Source: Phenylobacterium sp. (lineage in GTDB: Bacteria > Pseudomonadota > Alphaproteobacteria > Caulobacterales > Caulobacteraceae). Taken from it: 59,249 nucleotides of DNA. Below the pieces are notes generated by a model, which did not search any database, had not been told where the DNA came from, and saw only the letters and a program-made list of their open reading frames with translations. The DNA lies in assembly GCF_030697925.1 (NCBI RefSeq), contig NZ_JAUYOJ010000141.1, forward strand, positions 1-59,249, written 5' to 3'. Below, one piece after another: positions 14,349 to 21,806 of this stretch (positions are counted from its first letter, which is position 1; every line of letters begins with the position of its first letter). Both the position numbers and the translations under genes were made by a program.

Positions 14349-14965
14349 GCGACTCGCCGGGCGAAGGCGCCGCGGAGATAGAGTTCGGCCACGATCAGGT
14401 TGGGAATCCAGCTGATATAGGCGGTGGCCACATAGCCATCCTCCGGCGACACGCCGACGAGGGGGAAGAACGGCAGGTAAAGCCGAAGCGTCACCGCGCC
14501 GAAGGTCATGGCGAAGGAGCGGATCATCCAGGCGCGGTGCTCGACGAAGCGCCGCGCCAGGGCCATGCGCCAGGCCTGCACATTGGCGGTGATCCAGCAC
14601 ACCGCCAGGGCGCCGAACCCGACGCCTGCCACTGGTCCCGCCGTACTGCCAAAGGCCATGACCAGGCCGCCGACCCCGCCGACGAGGCAGCCGACGACGT
14701 AGGTCCGGCCCATCCAGCGATGCAGCCGCCAGTGCTTCTCGCGCAGGCCGGGCAGGAACTGGAAGGGCCCCAGCAGCAGGGCCGTCGCCGCTCCGGCCAC
14801 GTGGACGTCGAGCCAGGGCCTGGCGAACAGGTTCGCTACGATGCCCGGGTCCATCAGGCCCAGGCGCGGCAGGTAGCGGTAGGAGAAGATCGCCACGCCC
14901 AGGCTCAGGAAGGCGGCGAGGCCCCAGAGAATGCGGGTCAAGGGTCGGGTCATGAGTCGCGTCAT
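14315..14965 (-). CDS. DUF2306-family integral membrane protein
   Basis: 216-aa polytopic membrane protein with about six hydrophobic segments. It carries the family landmark '[18 protein letters not shown]' near residue 75 and '[20 protein letters not shown]' near 145. These are DUF2306 hallmarks: histidines placed at membrane edges, with haem or quinone binding suspected but unproven. It is divergent from the LytTR regulator gene 105 bp away, an arrangement that suggests the regulator controls it. The C-terminal codons overlap the cysK tail on the opposite strand. Confidence 0.83.
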   Translation of the reverse strand: MTRLMTRPLTRILWGLAAFLSLGVAIFSYRYLPRLGLMDPGIVANLFARPWLDVHVAGAATALLLGPFQFLPGLREKHWRLHRWMGRTYVVGCLVGGVGGLVMAFGSTAGPVAGVGFGALAVCWITANVQAWRMALARRFVEHRAWMIRSFAMTFGAVTLRLYLPFFPLVGVSPEDGYVATAYISWIPNLIVAELYLRGAFARRVAYRPSNSAVDR

Positions 14966-15070
14966 GGGGTTCGCTCCGGTTCGGGGCGAGATTGCCGCGG
15001 TCTCCAGGCCACGCTAGCGGCGGTCCGCGAACGGCGCCAAATCTGCGTGAATGGAACCGAAGGCCCGCCG

Positions 15071-15835
15071 ATGAAGCCTCTCGTTCAGCAAGCACCCTGG
15101 CGCCGTATCGCCGCGGACATCGCCCTGCTGGTGGCGCTCGGCCTGTTCATGGGCGCGGTGGGCCCCTTCGGCAGCGACGCGATGCCGGCGGCCGCGCGCT
15201 ATAGCTATTGGACAGCCTGCATCGTTGGCGGCGGGGTGATCGGGATCATCATCGACGAGAGCCTGGGCCTGCGCCTGGGCGCGTTCTGGCGTCGGGTCGG
15301 GGCGGTCAGCCTGCTGATGACGCCCTTTGTCGCCGCCTACGTCATCCTGATCCCGGGCCAGATGTACGCCCAGCCCTTCGAGCCGCCGCACTTCCCGCAC
15401 CTGCTCTGGCAGGTGCTGGTGATCAGCCTCCTGGTCATGTCGGTACGGGCCCTGGTCTGGCGGCGACCGCGCACCGTGGTCGAGACCCGGGTCGTCGTGG
15501 CTCCGCCGCTGCCGGAGGCCGAGGCCGCCTTCCGCCGCCGGCTCTCCGCCCGCCGCCGCGCCGCCCGCCTGATCGCCATCGAGGCCCACGACCACTATCT
15601 CCGGGTCCACACCGACGCCGGCCCCGACCTGGTCACCCTGCGCTTCGCCGACGCCCTGGCCGAACTGGCCGGCGCCCACGGACTGCAGGTCCACCGCTCC
15701 TGGTGGGTGGCGGCCGATGCGATCGAGGCGGTGCGCTGGCGACGCGGGGCGGGGGAGGCCCGCCTGGCCGGCGGCCTCAGCGTTCCGGTCAGCCGCAGCC
15801 ACGCGCCGGCGCTCAAGTCGGCGGGATGGTTCTAG
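15071..15835 (+). CDS. Membrane-anchored LytTR-domain transcriptional regulator
   Basis: 254-aa protein. Four predicted transmembrane helices lie in the first 130 residues (about 13-33, 46-66, 77-97, 112-131). An Arg-rich linker and a C-terminal LytTR DNA-binding domain follow (about 160-254; 'RLIAIEAHDHYLRVHT' and 'GLQVHRSWWVAADAIEAVRW'). LytTR domains bind paired direct repeats; a membrane-tethered form without a receiver domain is expected to sense an envelope signal directly. The ATG at 15071 with GAAGG upstream is chosen. The gene ends 4 nt before vsr, so the two are probably cotranscribed, and it diverges from the DUF2306 gene. Confidence 0.88.
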   Translation: MKPLVQQAPWRRIAADIALLVALGLFMGAVGPFGSDAMPAAARYSYWTACIVGGGVIGIIIDESLGLRLGAFWRRVGAVSLLMTPFVAAYVILIPGQMYAQPFEPPHFPHLLWQVLVISLLVMSVRALVWRRPRTVVETRVVVAPPLPEAEAAFRRRLSARRRAARLIAIEAHDHYLRVHTDAGPDLVTLRFADALAELAGAHGLQVHRSWWVAADAIEAVRWRRGAGEARLAGGLSVPVSRSHAPALKSAGWF

Positions 15836-15839
15836 GCCG

Positions 15840-16250
15840 ATGACCGACGTCTATCCGCCAGAGAAGCGCTCGGCGGTGATGCGCCAGGTGAAGGGCAAGG
15901 GCACGACGCCCGAGCTCAAGGTCCGCAAGGCCCTGACGGCGCTGGGCGCCCGCTATCGGCTGAACCGCAAGGACCTGCCGGGCTCGCCGGACATCGTCAT
16001 GCCGGGACGTAGGCTGGCGATCTTCGTCCACGGCTGCTTCTGGCACGGCCACGACTGCGCCCGAGGCTCGCGCGTGCCCAAGGCCAACCGCGACTACTGG
16101 CTCGCCAAGGTGGCCCGAAACAAGGCCCGAGACCTGGCGGCGGTCGAGGCGCTGAGCGCCCGGGGCTGGCGGGTCGAGACGATCTGGGAGTGCGACCTGA
16201 AGGACGACGCGGCCCTGCAGGCGCGGCTGGTAGGCCTGCTCGCTTCCTAG
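15840..16250 (+). CDS. vsr: Very short patch repair endonuclease Vsr
   Basis: 136-aa nicking endonuclease that cuts 5' of T in T:G mismatches formed by deamination of 5-methylcytosine. The sequence has the whole Vsr core: 'RSAVMRQVKGKGTTPELKVRK' at the N-terminus, the catalytic Asp in GSPDIVMPGRRLAIFVHGCF, the zinc/catalytic HGCFWHGHDC near residue 62, and 'NRDYWLAKVARN'. It lies in the same neighbourhood as the C5-methyltransferase at 12126 but is separated from it by three unrelated genes. The tail overlaps the convergent GFA gene by 4 nt. Confidence 0.95.
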   Translation: MTDVYPPEKRSAVMRQVKGKGTTPELKVRKALTALGARYRLNRKDLPGSPDIVMPGRRLAIFVHGCFWHGHDCARGSRVPKANRDYWLAKVARNKARDLAAVEALSARGWRVETIWECDLKDDAALQARLVGLLAS

Positions 16251-16666
16251 CCGGCGTTTTCCGGATAGTGCGGAATCTCCGGCGGGAAGCTGAGCCATCC
16301 GTGCTTCGCCGCCGTCCAGATCGTGCGGATGGGCGGCGGAAACGACGGGTCGGCGAGGGCTCCGACGGCGACGCAGACCAGGTCGGGCACGCGCGGGTTG
16401 TCCCAGTAAACCGTCGAGCCGCAGGTCGGGCAGAAGTGGAAGGTCAGGATTCCGCCGCTCTCGCCCTGCCGCTGGAAGATGCGCTCCTCGCCATCCACGG
16501 CGACGATCTGGTCGCGGGGAAAGAAGGCGTTGGATCCGAACAGGGCGCCGGTGCGCCTCTGGCACGCCAGGCAATGGCAGGAGGACACCAGCCGCGGCGC
16601 GCCGCTTAGGCTGAGCCTCAGCCCGCCGCAGGCGCAGGCCGCCTCATGCGTGCCGGAGCGCGCCAT
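16247..16666 (-). CDS. GFA (glutathione-dependent formaldehyde-activating) family protein
   Basis: Small 139-aa zinc protein of the CENP-V/GFA fold. Cysteine motifs are CACGG near residue 11, SCHCLACQRRTG near 29, and FCPTCGSTVYW near 78, the zinc ligands of the family. The known member Gfa speeds S-hydroxymethylglutathione formation, but most paralogues, including this one, have no assigned reaction. It follows the OsmC gene with no gap (OsmC stop at 16667, GFA start at 16666), so it is probably in the same transcript. Confidence 0.9.
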   Translation of the reverse strand: MARSGTHEAACACGGLRLSLSGAPRLVSSCHCLACQRRTGALFGSNAFFPRDQIVAVDGEERIFQRQGESGGILTFHFCPTCGSTVYWDNPRVPDLVCVAVGALADPSFPPPIRTIWTAAKHGWLSFPPEIPHYPENAG

Positions 16667-17119
16667 CTAGGCCACCGTGACCGCGGTCTTCACCGAATTG
16701 GCGATGAAGCATTCCTCGTGCGCCTCGTGATGCAGGTGGGCAAGCGCCGCCGGGTCGGGGGCTGGGCCGTCCCATTCGATCCGCGGGTTCAGCGTCACCT
16801 TGGTCACCGCCATCCGTCCCGGCGCGATCTCCTCCATGATCCCCAAGGCATGGTCGCGATAGGCCCTGACCGCGAAGCCGGCCAGCCGCGCCTTATGCAG
16901 GAAGGTCAGCATGTGGCAGTTGGAGAGGGCCGCGACGAACATCTCCTCGGGATCGACCGCGGCCTCCACGGCCCACTTGCCGACCACATGCGGCGAGGCC
17001 GAGGCCGGGACCACCGTCCCGCCGTCGAAGCTCAAGGTGTGGCCGCGGCTGTAACGGCCCTTGGCGAAGTCCTCGCCATCCTTCAGCGTCCATTCGATAT
17101 CGGCGGTATAGGCGGCCAT
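16667..17119 (-). CDS. OsmC family protein (YhfA-like peroxiredoxin fold)
   Basis: 150-aa OsmC/Ohr-fold protein. It shows the expected 'NPEEMFVAALS.CHMLTFL'-type segment, here 'VDPEEMFVAALSNCHMLTFL', with the first redox cysteine. The second conserved Cys comes late, in 'AHEECFIANSVK'. The family reduces organic or lipid hydroperoxides. The frame is open further 5', but the ATG at 17119 is supported by overlap with the acyl-CoA dehydrogenase stop (TGATG, one shared base), which points to translational coupling with that lipid-oxidation enzyme. Confidence 0.92.
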   Translation of the reverse strand: MAAYTADIEWTLKDGEDFAKGRYSRGHTLSFDGGTVVPASASPHVVGKWAVEAAVDPEEMFVAALSNCHMLTFLHKARLAGFAVRAYRDHALGIMEEIAPGRMAVTKVTLNPRIEWDGPAPDPAALAHLHHEAHEECFIANSVKTAVTVA

Positions 17120-18906
17120 CAGAACGCCTCCGCCGGCAGGGCCATCATCAGTTCGGACCCGGTCTTGAGCTTGGCCAGGTGGCCGCCGGCCTCGGGCAGG
17201 ATCCGCTGGATGAAATAGCGGCCGATCACCAGCTTGTTGGCGTAGAACGGATCGCCGTCGCCTGCCGCGATCTTCGCGTTCGCCGCCTTGGCGATCAGGG
17301 CCCACATGTAGCTGAGCGCCGTCAGGCCGAAGAGATGCATATAGTCGGTGGACGCCGCCCCGGCGTTGTCGGGGTTTGCTAGCCCGTTCTGCATCAGCCA
17401 CATGGTGGCGTCCTGCAGCTTGGTCTTGGCCTCGGCCAGGCCCTCGGTGAAGGGCTTCAGCCCCTCGTCGGCCTGGTTGGCCTCAACGAAGCCGTCGATC
17501 TCGGCGAAGAAGCTCATCACCGCCCGGCCGCCATCGGCCGCCAACTTGCGGCCCACCAGGTCCAGGGCCTGGACGCCGTTGGTCCCCTCGTAGATCAGCG
17601 CGATGCGGACGTCGCGCATGTACTGGCTGACCGGGAAATGTTCCGTGAAGCCCGAGCCGCCGTGGATCTGCACGGCGTCGGAACAGACGTCGAGGCCCTT
17701 GGCGGTGAGGTAGCCCTTCACCACCGGGGTCATCAGCGCCATGTAGTCGCCGGCCTTCTGGCGCACCGCCTCGTCGGGGCTGGCATGGGCCAGGTCCCCA
17801 TGCAGGGCGGTCCAGAACAGGAAGGCGCGGCCGCCCTCGATGATGGCGCGGCTGTCCATCAGCATCCGGCGCACGTCGGGATGGACGACGATCGGGTCGG
17901 CGGGGCCGTCGGGGTTCTTCGGTCCGGTGAGCGAGCGGCCCTGCAGGCGCTCCTTGGCGAAGGTCGCCGCGGCCTGGTAGGCGGCCTCAGCCTGGGCCAC
18001 GCCCTGCATGCCGACCCCGATGCGGGCCTCGTTCATCATCACGAACATCAGCCGCAGGCCCTGGTTCTCCGTGCCCACCAGCCAGCCCGTGCTCCCCTCG
18101 TGACGGATCACGCAGGTGGCGTTGCCGTGGATGCCCATCTTCTCTTCCAGGCCGTCGCAGAAGACGCTGTTGCGGGAGCCCGGCTTGCCGTCGGCGTCGG
18201 GGATGAACTTGGGCACGATGAACAGGCTGATGCCCCGCGTCCCGCCCGGCGCGCCCTCGATGCGGGCCAGGACCAGGTGGACGATGTTCTCGGCCATGTC
18301 GTGCTCGCCTCCGGAAATCCAGATCTTGGTTCCGGAGATCCTGTAACTGCCGTCGCCCTTCGGGATCGCCTTGGTGCGCAGCAGGCCCAGGTCCGTGCCG
18401 CAGTGCGGCTCGGTCAGGTTCATGGTGCCGCCCCACTGACCGGAGGCGAGTTTGGGCAGGTAGAGGTCCTTCTGGGCGTCCGACCCGCCGTTGAGGATCG
18501 CCGAATAGGCCCCGTGGGTCAGGCCCGGATACATGGAGAAGGCCATGTTGGCCGAGGAGCTCATCTCCGAGAACGACAGATTGACAACATGTGGCAATCC
18601 CTGGCCGCCATAGGCGGGCTCGGCGCCCAGGGCCGGCCAGCCGCCCTCCACCAGCTTGGCGTAGGCGTCCTTGAAGCCGGCCGGGGTGGTGACCGTGTGG
18701 TCAGGGTTCCAGGTGCAGCCCTGCTTGTCGCCCACCGCGTTCAGCGGGGCCAGCACCTCGCCCGTGAAGCGGCCGGCCTCCTCGATGATCTGCTCGACCA
18801 CGTCCATGGCCGCGTCCTGGAAGCCCGGCAGGTTGGAATAGGTCTCGAGCTGCAGCACGTCGCGCAGCAGGAAGACGTGATCGCGTACGGGAGGCTGGTA
18901 GGGCAT
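17119..18906 (-). CDS. Acyl-CoA dehydrogenase (long, DmdC/AcdB-like subfamily)
   Basis: 595-aa FAD flavoenzyme that introduces a 2,3 double bond in an acyl-CoA. It belongs to the long subfamily with an extra N-terminal helix region (FLLRDVLQLETY) and a C-terminal extension domain. FAD/substrate motifs include 'GGTMNLTEPHCGTDLG' near 157, 'GTKIWISGGEHD', and 'EKMGIHGNATCVI' near 255. The catalytic base region is 'VALIYEGTNGVQALDLVGRKL' near 435-455, with Glu in YEGTNG. The family includes 3-methylmercaptopropionyl-CoA dehydrogenase, but substrate cannot be assigned. An intrinsic terminator hairpin sits 17 nt before the start codon. It is coupled downstream to OsmC. Confidence 0.93.
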   Translation of the reverse strand: MPYQPPVRDHVFLLRDVLQLETYSNLPGFQDAAMDVVEQIIEEAGRFTGEVLAPLNAVGDKQGCTWNPDHTVTTPAGFKDAYAKLVEGGWPALGAEPAYGGQGLPHVVNLSFSEMSSSANMAFSMYPGLTHGAYSAILNGGSDAQKDLYLPKLASGQWGGTMNLTEPHCGTDLGLLRTKAIPKGDGSYRISGTKIWISGGEHDMAENIVHLVLARIEGAPGGTRGISLFIVPKFIPDADGKPGSRNSVFCDGLEEKMGIHGNATCVIRHEGSTGWLVGTENQGLRLMFVMMNEARIGVGMQGVAQAEAAYQAAATFAKERLQGRSLTGPKNPDGPADPIVVHPDVRRMLMDSRAIIEGGRAFLFWTALHGDLAHASPDEAVRQKAGDYMALMTPVVKGYLTAKGLDVCSDAVQIHGGSGFTEHFPVSQYMRDVRIALIYEGTNGVQALDLVGRKLAADGGRAVMSFFAEIDGFVEANQADEGLKPFTEGLAEAKTKLQDATMWLMQNGLANPDNAGAASTDYMHLFGLTALSYMWALIAKAANAKIAAGDGDPFYANKLVIGRYFIQRILPEAGGHLAKLKTGSELMMALPAEAF

Positions 18907-18922
18907 GTCCGCTCCGTTGGAC

Positions 18923-18953
18923 GAAAAAGGGCTCGCGGCGCGCCGCGAGCCCT
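18923..18953 (-). terminator. Intrinsic terminator between merR-family gene and acyl-CoA dehydrogenase
   Basis: A perfect 26-bp palindrome (18928-18953, core GGCGCGCC) is followed on the minus strand by five T residues and then CG. This is the textbook form of a rho-independent terminator for the MerR-family gene that ends at 18986. The T-run ends only 17 nt before the acyl-CoA dehydrogenase ATG (18906), too little room for a promoter, so transcripts of the downstream gene must cross this hairpin. Confidence 0.85.
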
Positions 18954-18985
18954 CTGGATAGCCTGACGCGACGAGGCGTCGAAGC

Positions 18986-19459
18986 CTATTTGGCGTGTTC
19001 CAGATCGCCCAGGCGCTCGCGCAGCACCTGGTCGTAGTCGGCGGCGCGGGGCAGCAGGTCGGGCCGGGTGGCGGCCAGCTGCCGCTCCAGGGCGTCGCAG
19101 CCGTGGCGGAGCTGTTCGATGGCCTGGTCGATGTCGTGGCGCTGGGCCTCGAGGGCCACGATGCGCTCGCGGAATTTCATCAGCGACTTGGCGTTCTGCG
19201 CCGCGCCGCCGTCGTCCAGGTCGTAGAGGTCGAGGATCTCGCCGATCTCCGCCAGGGCCAGGCCCACACGCTTGCCGCGCAGGATGAGCTGAAGCCGGGC
19301 GCGATCCTTGTAGGAATAGACCCGGTTCATGCCGTCGCGGGCCGGGGCCAGCAGCCCCTTGTCCTCATAGAACCGCAGGGCGCGCGGCGTGCATTTGAAC
19401 TCCAGGCAGAGCTGCCGGATGGTGAAGGTGCGGTTGGGCCGGCGCAGGTCTGCGGGCAT
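18986..19459 (-). CDS. MerR-family transcriptional regulator
   Basis: 157-aa regulator. The N-terminal winged HTH (about 12-80) contains FTIRQLCLEF, then 'TPRALRFYEDKGLLAPARDG' and 'RVYSYKDRARLQLILRGKRVG'. A predicted coiled-coil dimer helix follows (about 85-130). There is no cysteine metal-binding loop, so metal sensing is unlikely; such members often respond to acyl-CoA or amino-acid catabolism. The ATG at 19459 has GGAGG seven bases upstream and is chosen over an in-frame ATG at 19498. It precedes an acyl-CoA dehydrogenase, suggesting a LiuR-like role. Its own promoter has an 18-bp spacer and a GTAAA/TTTAC dyad. Confidence 0.9.
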   Translation of the reverse strand: MPADLRRPNRTFTIRQLCLEFKCTPRALRFYEDKGLLAPARDGMNRVYSYKDRARLQLILRGKRVGLALAEIGEILDLYDLDDGGAAQNAKSLMKFRERIVALEAQRHDIDQAIEQLRHGCDALERQLAATRPDLLPRAADYDQVLRERLGDLEHAK

Positions 19460-19496
19460 GGGCGTCCTCCCTGGACGCTGTGTTCCTATTCCTGAC

Positions 19497-19526
19497 ACTG
19501 TAAAACCACGCTTCCGTTTACGTCAA
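19497..19526 (-). promoter_or_regulatory. Promoter/operator of the MerR-family gene
   Basis: On the minus strand TTGACG (19526-19521) and TACAGT (19502-19497) are separated by 18 bp, slightly long, as in many MerR-controlled promoters. Within the spacer lies an inverted repeat, GTAAA (19500-19504 on +) and TTTAC (19517-19521), that could be the regulator's own operator. The TSS would fall near 19490, about 30 nt before the ATG. Confidence 0.55.
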
Positions 19527-19563
19527 GGTGATCGGCGGTAACCTGAGCGTGAGCGGCGGCTGG

Positions 19564-19932
19564 TCAGGTCTCGATGACGCCCTTGCCGACCGGGGTCAAC
19601 GACAGGATCGCCAGCTTCACATGCTGCCAGGCGAAGGGGATGCCGATGATCGTCACCGCCAGTCCGGCCGCCAGGACGATGTGGTGCAAGGCCAGCCACC
19701 AGCCCGCCAAGACGAACCACAGGATGTTCAGCAGCAGGCTCGTGGCGCCGGTGTCGCGGTCGACGATGGTCTTGCCGAACGGCCAGTAGCTGAAGCCGGC
19801 GATGCGGAACGCCGCGGGCGTCCACGGCAGGCCGATGATGGTGATCGCCAGGATCGCCCCGGCCAGCAGCCACAGGGTCCCGGAAATCCAGCCCCCGAGG
19901 ATGAACCAAAGCAGGTTGAGCAACAGTCGCAT
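19564..19932 (-). CDS. YccF domain-containing inner-membrane protein
   Basis: 122-aa membrane protein made of two tandem YccF-type repeats. Each has a 'LLN(L/I)LWF(I/V)L.GW' start and an 'ITIIG(L/I)P(W/F)' turn (residues about 4-36 and 66-98), giving about four hydrophobic helices. The family is widespread and of unknown function. It is a single gene between lysK and the MerR gene, all on the minus strand. Confidence 0.9.
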   Translation of the reverse strand: MRLLLNLLWFILGGWISGTLWLLAGAILAITIIGLPWTPAAFRIAGFSYWPFGKTIVDRDTGATSLLLNILWFVLAGWWLALHHIVLAAGLAVTIIGIPFAWQHVKLAILSLTPVGKGVIET

Positions 19933-19984
19933 CGGGTCCCTCCGCGGATGCGGATCAGTACCACAGGTCGGAGATCGGGACGTC

Positions 19985-21676
19985 CTACGCGACGAGCTCG
20001 CCGGCCAGGGCCCGTTCGATCAGGGCCACGGTGCGGTCGAGGCCGAAGATGGCGGCGAAGGAGCCGAAGCGCGGCCCCTGGCTCTGGCCGAGCAGCACCT
20101 CGTAGAGCGCCTGGAACCAGCCGCGCAGGGGCTCGAAGCCCGCGGCCTTGCCGGCCTCGAACACCTCGTTCTGGATCGCCTCGGCGTCGGCGTCCGCCGG
20201 CAGGGCCTTGAAGCGGGCGACCAGGTCGGCCATGGCGGCGCGCTCCTTGGCGTCCGGCTCGCGGAACCGCTTCGAGGGCTTCACGAAGTCCTCGTAATAG
20301 TTGATCGCGAAGTCGCTGAGCCGGTCGAGCAGAGGCTCGGTCTCGGGGGTAGCGCCCGGAATATAGTTGCGAATGAAGCCCCAGAGGATCTCCTTGGTCG
20401 AGGCGTCCGCCGCCGAGACCAGGTTCAAGAGCAGCGAGAAGCTGACCGGCGATCCCTTGGCCGGCGGGGCGCCGCCGTGGACGTGCCAGGCCGGATTGTC
20501 GATCGCCGGCCCATTGCTCTCGGCCCGGCCGCGGTTGAAGGCGTCGAGTTGCTGCAGGTACTCGTCCGTGGCCTTGGGAATGACGTCGAAATAGAGCCGC
20601 TTGGCCGACCTCGGCGACTGGTACATGTAATAGGCGAGGCTCTCGGGCGCGCCGTAGCGCAGCCACTCCTCCATGGTCAGGCCGTTACCCTTGGTCTTGG
20701 AGATCTTCTGGTTGTTCTCGTCCATGAAGAGCTCGTAGTTGAATCCGGCCGGCGGGGTCCCGCCCAGCACCTTGCAGACCTGGTTCGACAGCCGGACGCT
20801 GTCGACCAGGTCTTTGCCGGACATCTCGTAGTCCACCTCCAGGGCGGTCCAGCGCATGGCCCAGTCGGGCCGCCACTGCATCTTCACCCCGCCGCCGGTG
20901 ACCGGAACCTCGGTCAGTTCGCCGTCCTCGTCGCGGAACACGATCGTGCCGCGATCGACGTGCCGTTCGAGGGTCGGCGCCTGCAACACCTTGCCGGTCT
21001 TGGGGCTGACCGGCAGGAACGGCGAATAGGTCGCGCGGCGTTCCTCGCCCAGCGAGGGCAGCATGATCTTCTGGATGGCGTCGAACCGCGCCAAGGCGGT
21101 CAGCAGGGTCTGGTCGAAGCGGCCGCCGCGATAGCAGTCGGTCGAGGAGACGAATTCGTAGTCGAAGCCGAAGCCGTCGAGGAAGGCGCACAGGCGCGCA
21201 TTGTTGTGCGCCCCGAAGCTCTCATGCGTGCCGAACGGATCGCGGACCACGGTGAGCGGCTTGTCGAGGTCCTGGGCCAACAGCTCGCCATTGGGGACAT
21301 TGGGCGGGATCTTGCGCATGCCGTCCATGTCGTCGCTGAAGGCGATCAGCCGGGTGGGGATGACGTCATCGGTGAGGGCGCGGAAGGCGACGCGGACCAT
21401 GGTGGTGCGCGCGACCTCGCCAAAGGTGCCCAGGTGCGGCAGGCCCGAGGGGCCGTAGCCGGTCTCGAACACCACCGGCTTCAGCAGGGCCGGGAAGGTC
21501 GCCACGGCCTCGGCGGCCTTGCCCTCGCCGATCAGGCTGGCGGCCAGGTCGCGCTCGCCGTCGGTCAGGCGCAGGCGCAGGATGCGGTCGAGCAGCAGGC
21601 GGGCTTGCTCGAAGGGCCAGCTCTTGGCGTCGCGGGCCTGGTGGGAGAGGCCTTGCAGGGCGTTGGTCACGGACAT
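19985..21676 (-). CDS. lysK: Class I lysyl-tRNA synthetase
   Basis: 563-aa class I LysRS, the archaeal-type enzyme that many alphaproteobacteria carry instead of class II LysS. The HIGH-like signature is GYGPSGLPHLGTFGE near residue 73 and the KMSKS-like loop is KISKTKGNG near 325. The C-terminal half is the alpha-helical anticodon-binding bundle. It is essential for Lys-tRNA(Lys) formation unless another LysRS exists elsewhere. Next to it in the minus-strand run is YccF. No paralogue is in the window. Confidence 0.96.
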   Translation of the reverse strand: MSVTNALQGLSHQARDAKSWPFEQARLLLDRILRLRLTDGERDLAASLIGEGKAAEAVATFPALLKPVVFETGYGPSGLPHLGTFGEVARTTMVRVAFRALTDDVIPTRLIAFSDDMDGMRKIPPNVPNGELLAQDLDKPLTVVRDPFGTHESFGAHNNARLCAFLDGFGFDYEFVSSTDCYRGGRFDQTLLTALARFDAIQKIMLPSLGEERRATYSPFLPVSPKTGKVLQAPTLERHVDRGTIVFRDEDGELTEVPVTGGGVKMQWRPDWAMRWTALEVDYEMSGKDLVDSVRLSNQVCKVLGGTPPAGFNYELFMDENNQKISKTKGNGLTMEEWLRYGAPESLAYYMYQSPRSAKRLYFDVIPKATDEYLQQLDAFNRGRAESNGPAIDNPAWHVHGGAPPAKGSPVSFSLLLNLVSAADASTKEILWGFIRNYIPGATPETEPLLDRLSDFAINYYEDFVKPSKRFREPDAKERAAMADLVARFKALPADADAEAIQNEVFEAGKAAGFEPLRGWFQALYEVLLGQSQGPRFGSFAAIFGLDRTVALIERALAGELVA

Positions 21677-21771
21677 GGGCGGGCGTTAGCGCCCTAAGCC
21701 GCTCGCCTCAAGCGGACTTTTCGGCTCATCTCCGTCGCGAGCGTTTCACGCAAGCCGCCGACACTGACGCT

Positions 21772-21790
21772 TTGGCCAGCTGTTGGCCAA
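21772..21790 (+). promoter_or_regulatory. Inverted repeat in the leader of the PhnD-like gene
   Basis: TTGGCCA (21772-21778) and TGGCCAA (21784-21790) form a perfect 7-bp dyad with a 5-nt centre. It ends 16 nt before the start codon and abuts the Shine-Dalgarno GAGGAG. It could be an operator or a small 5'-UTR hairpin; nothing in the sequence decides this. Confidence 0.4.
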
Positions 21791-21806
21791 GATCGAGGAG
21801 TCACGG

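Noticed and set aside
13317..15095. 592-codon minus-strand frame across cysK and the DUF2306 gene
   Set aside because: It runs antisense through cysK catalytic motifs in one part and out of frame with DUF2306 in the other, with no recognisable domain.
16667..17401. 244-aa version of the OsmC protein
   Set aside because: The first 94 residues are antisense-like shadow of the acyl-CoA dehydrogenase tail; the ATG at 17119 overlaps the dehydrogenase stop.
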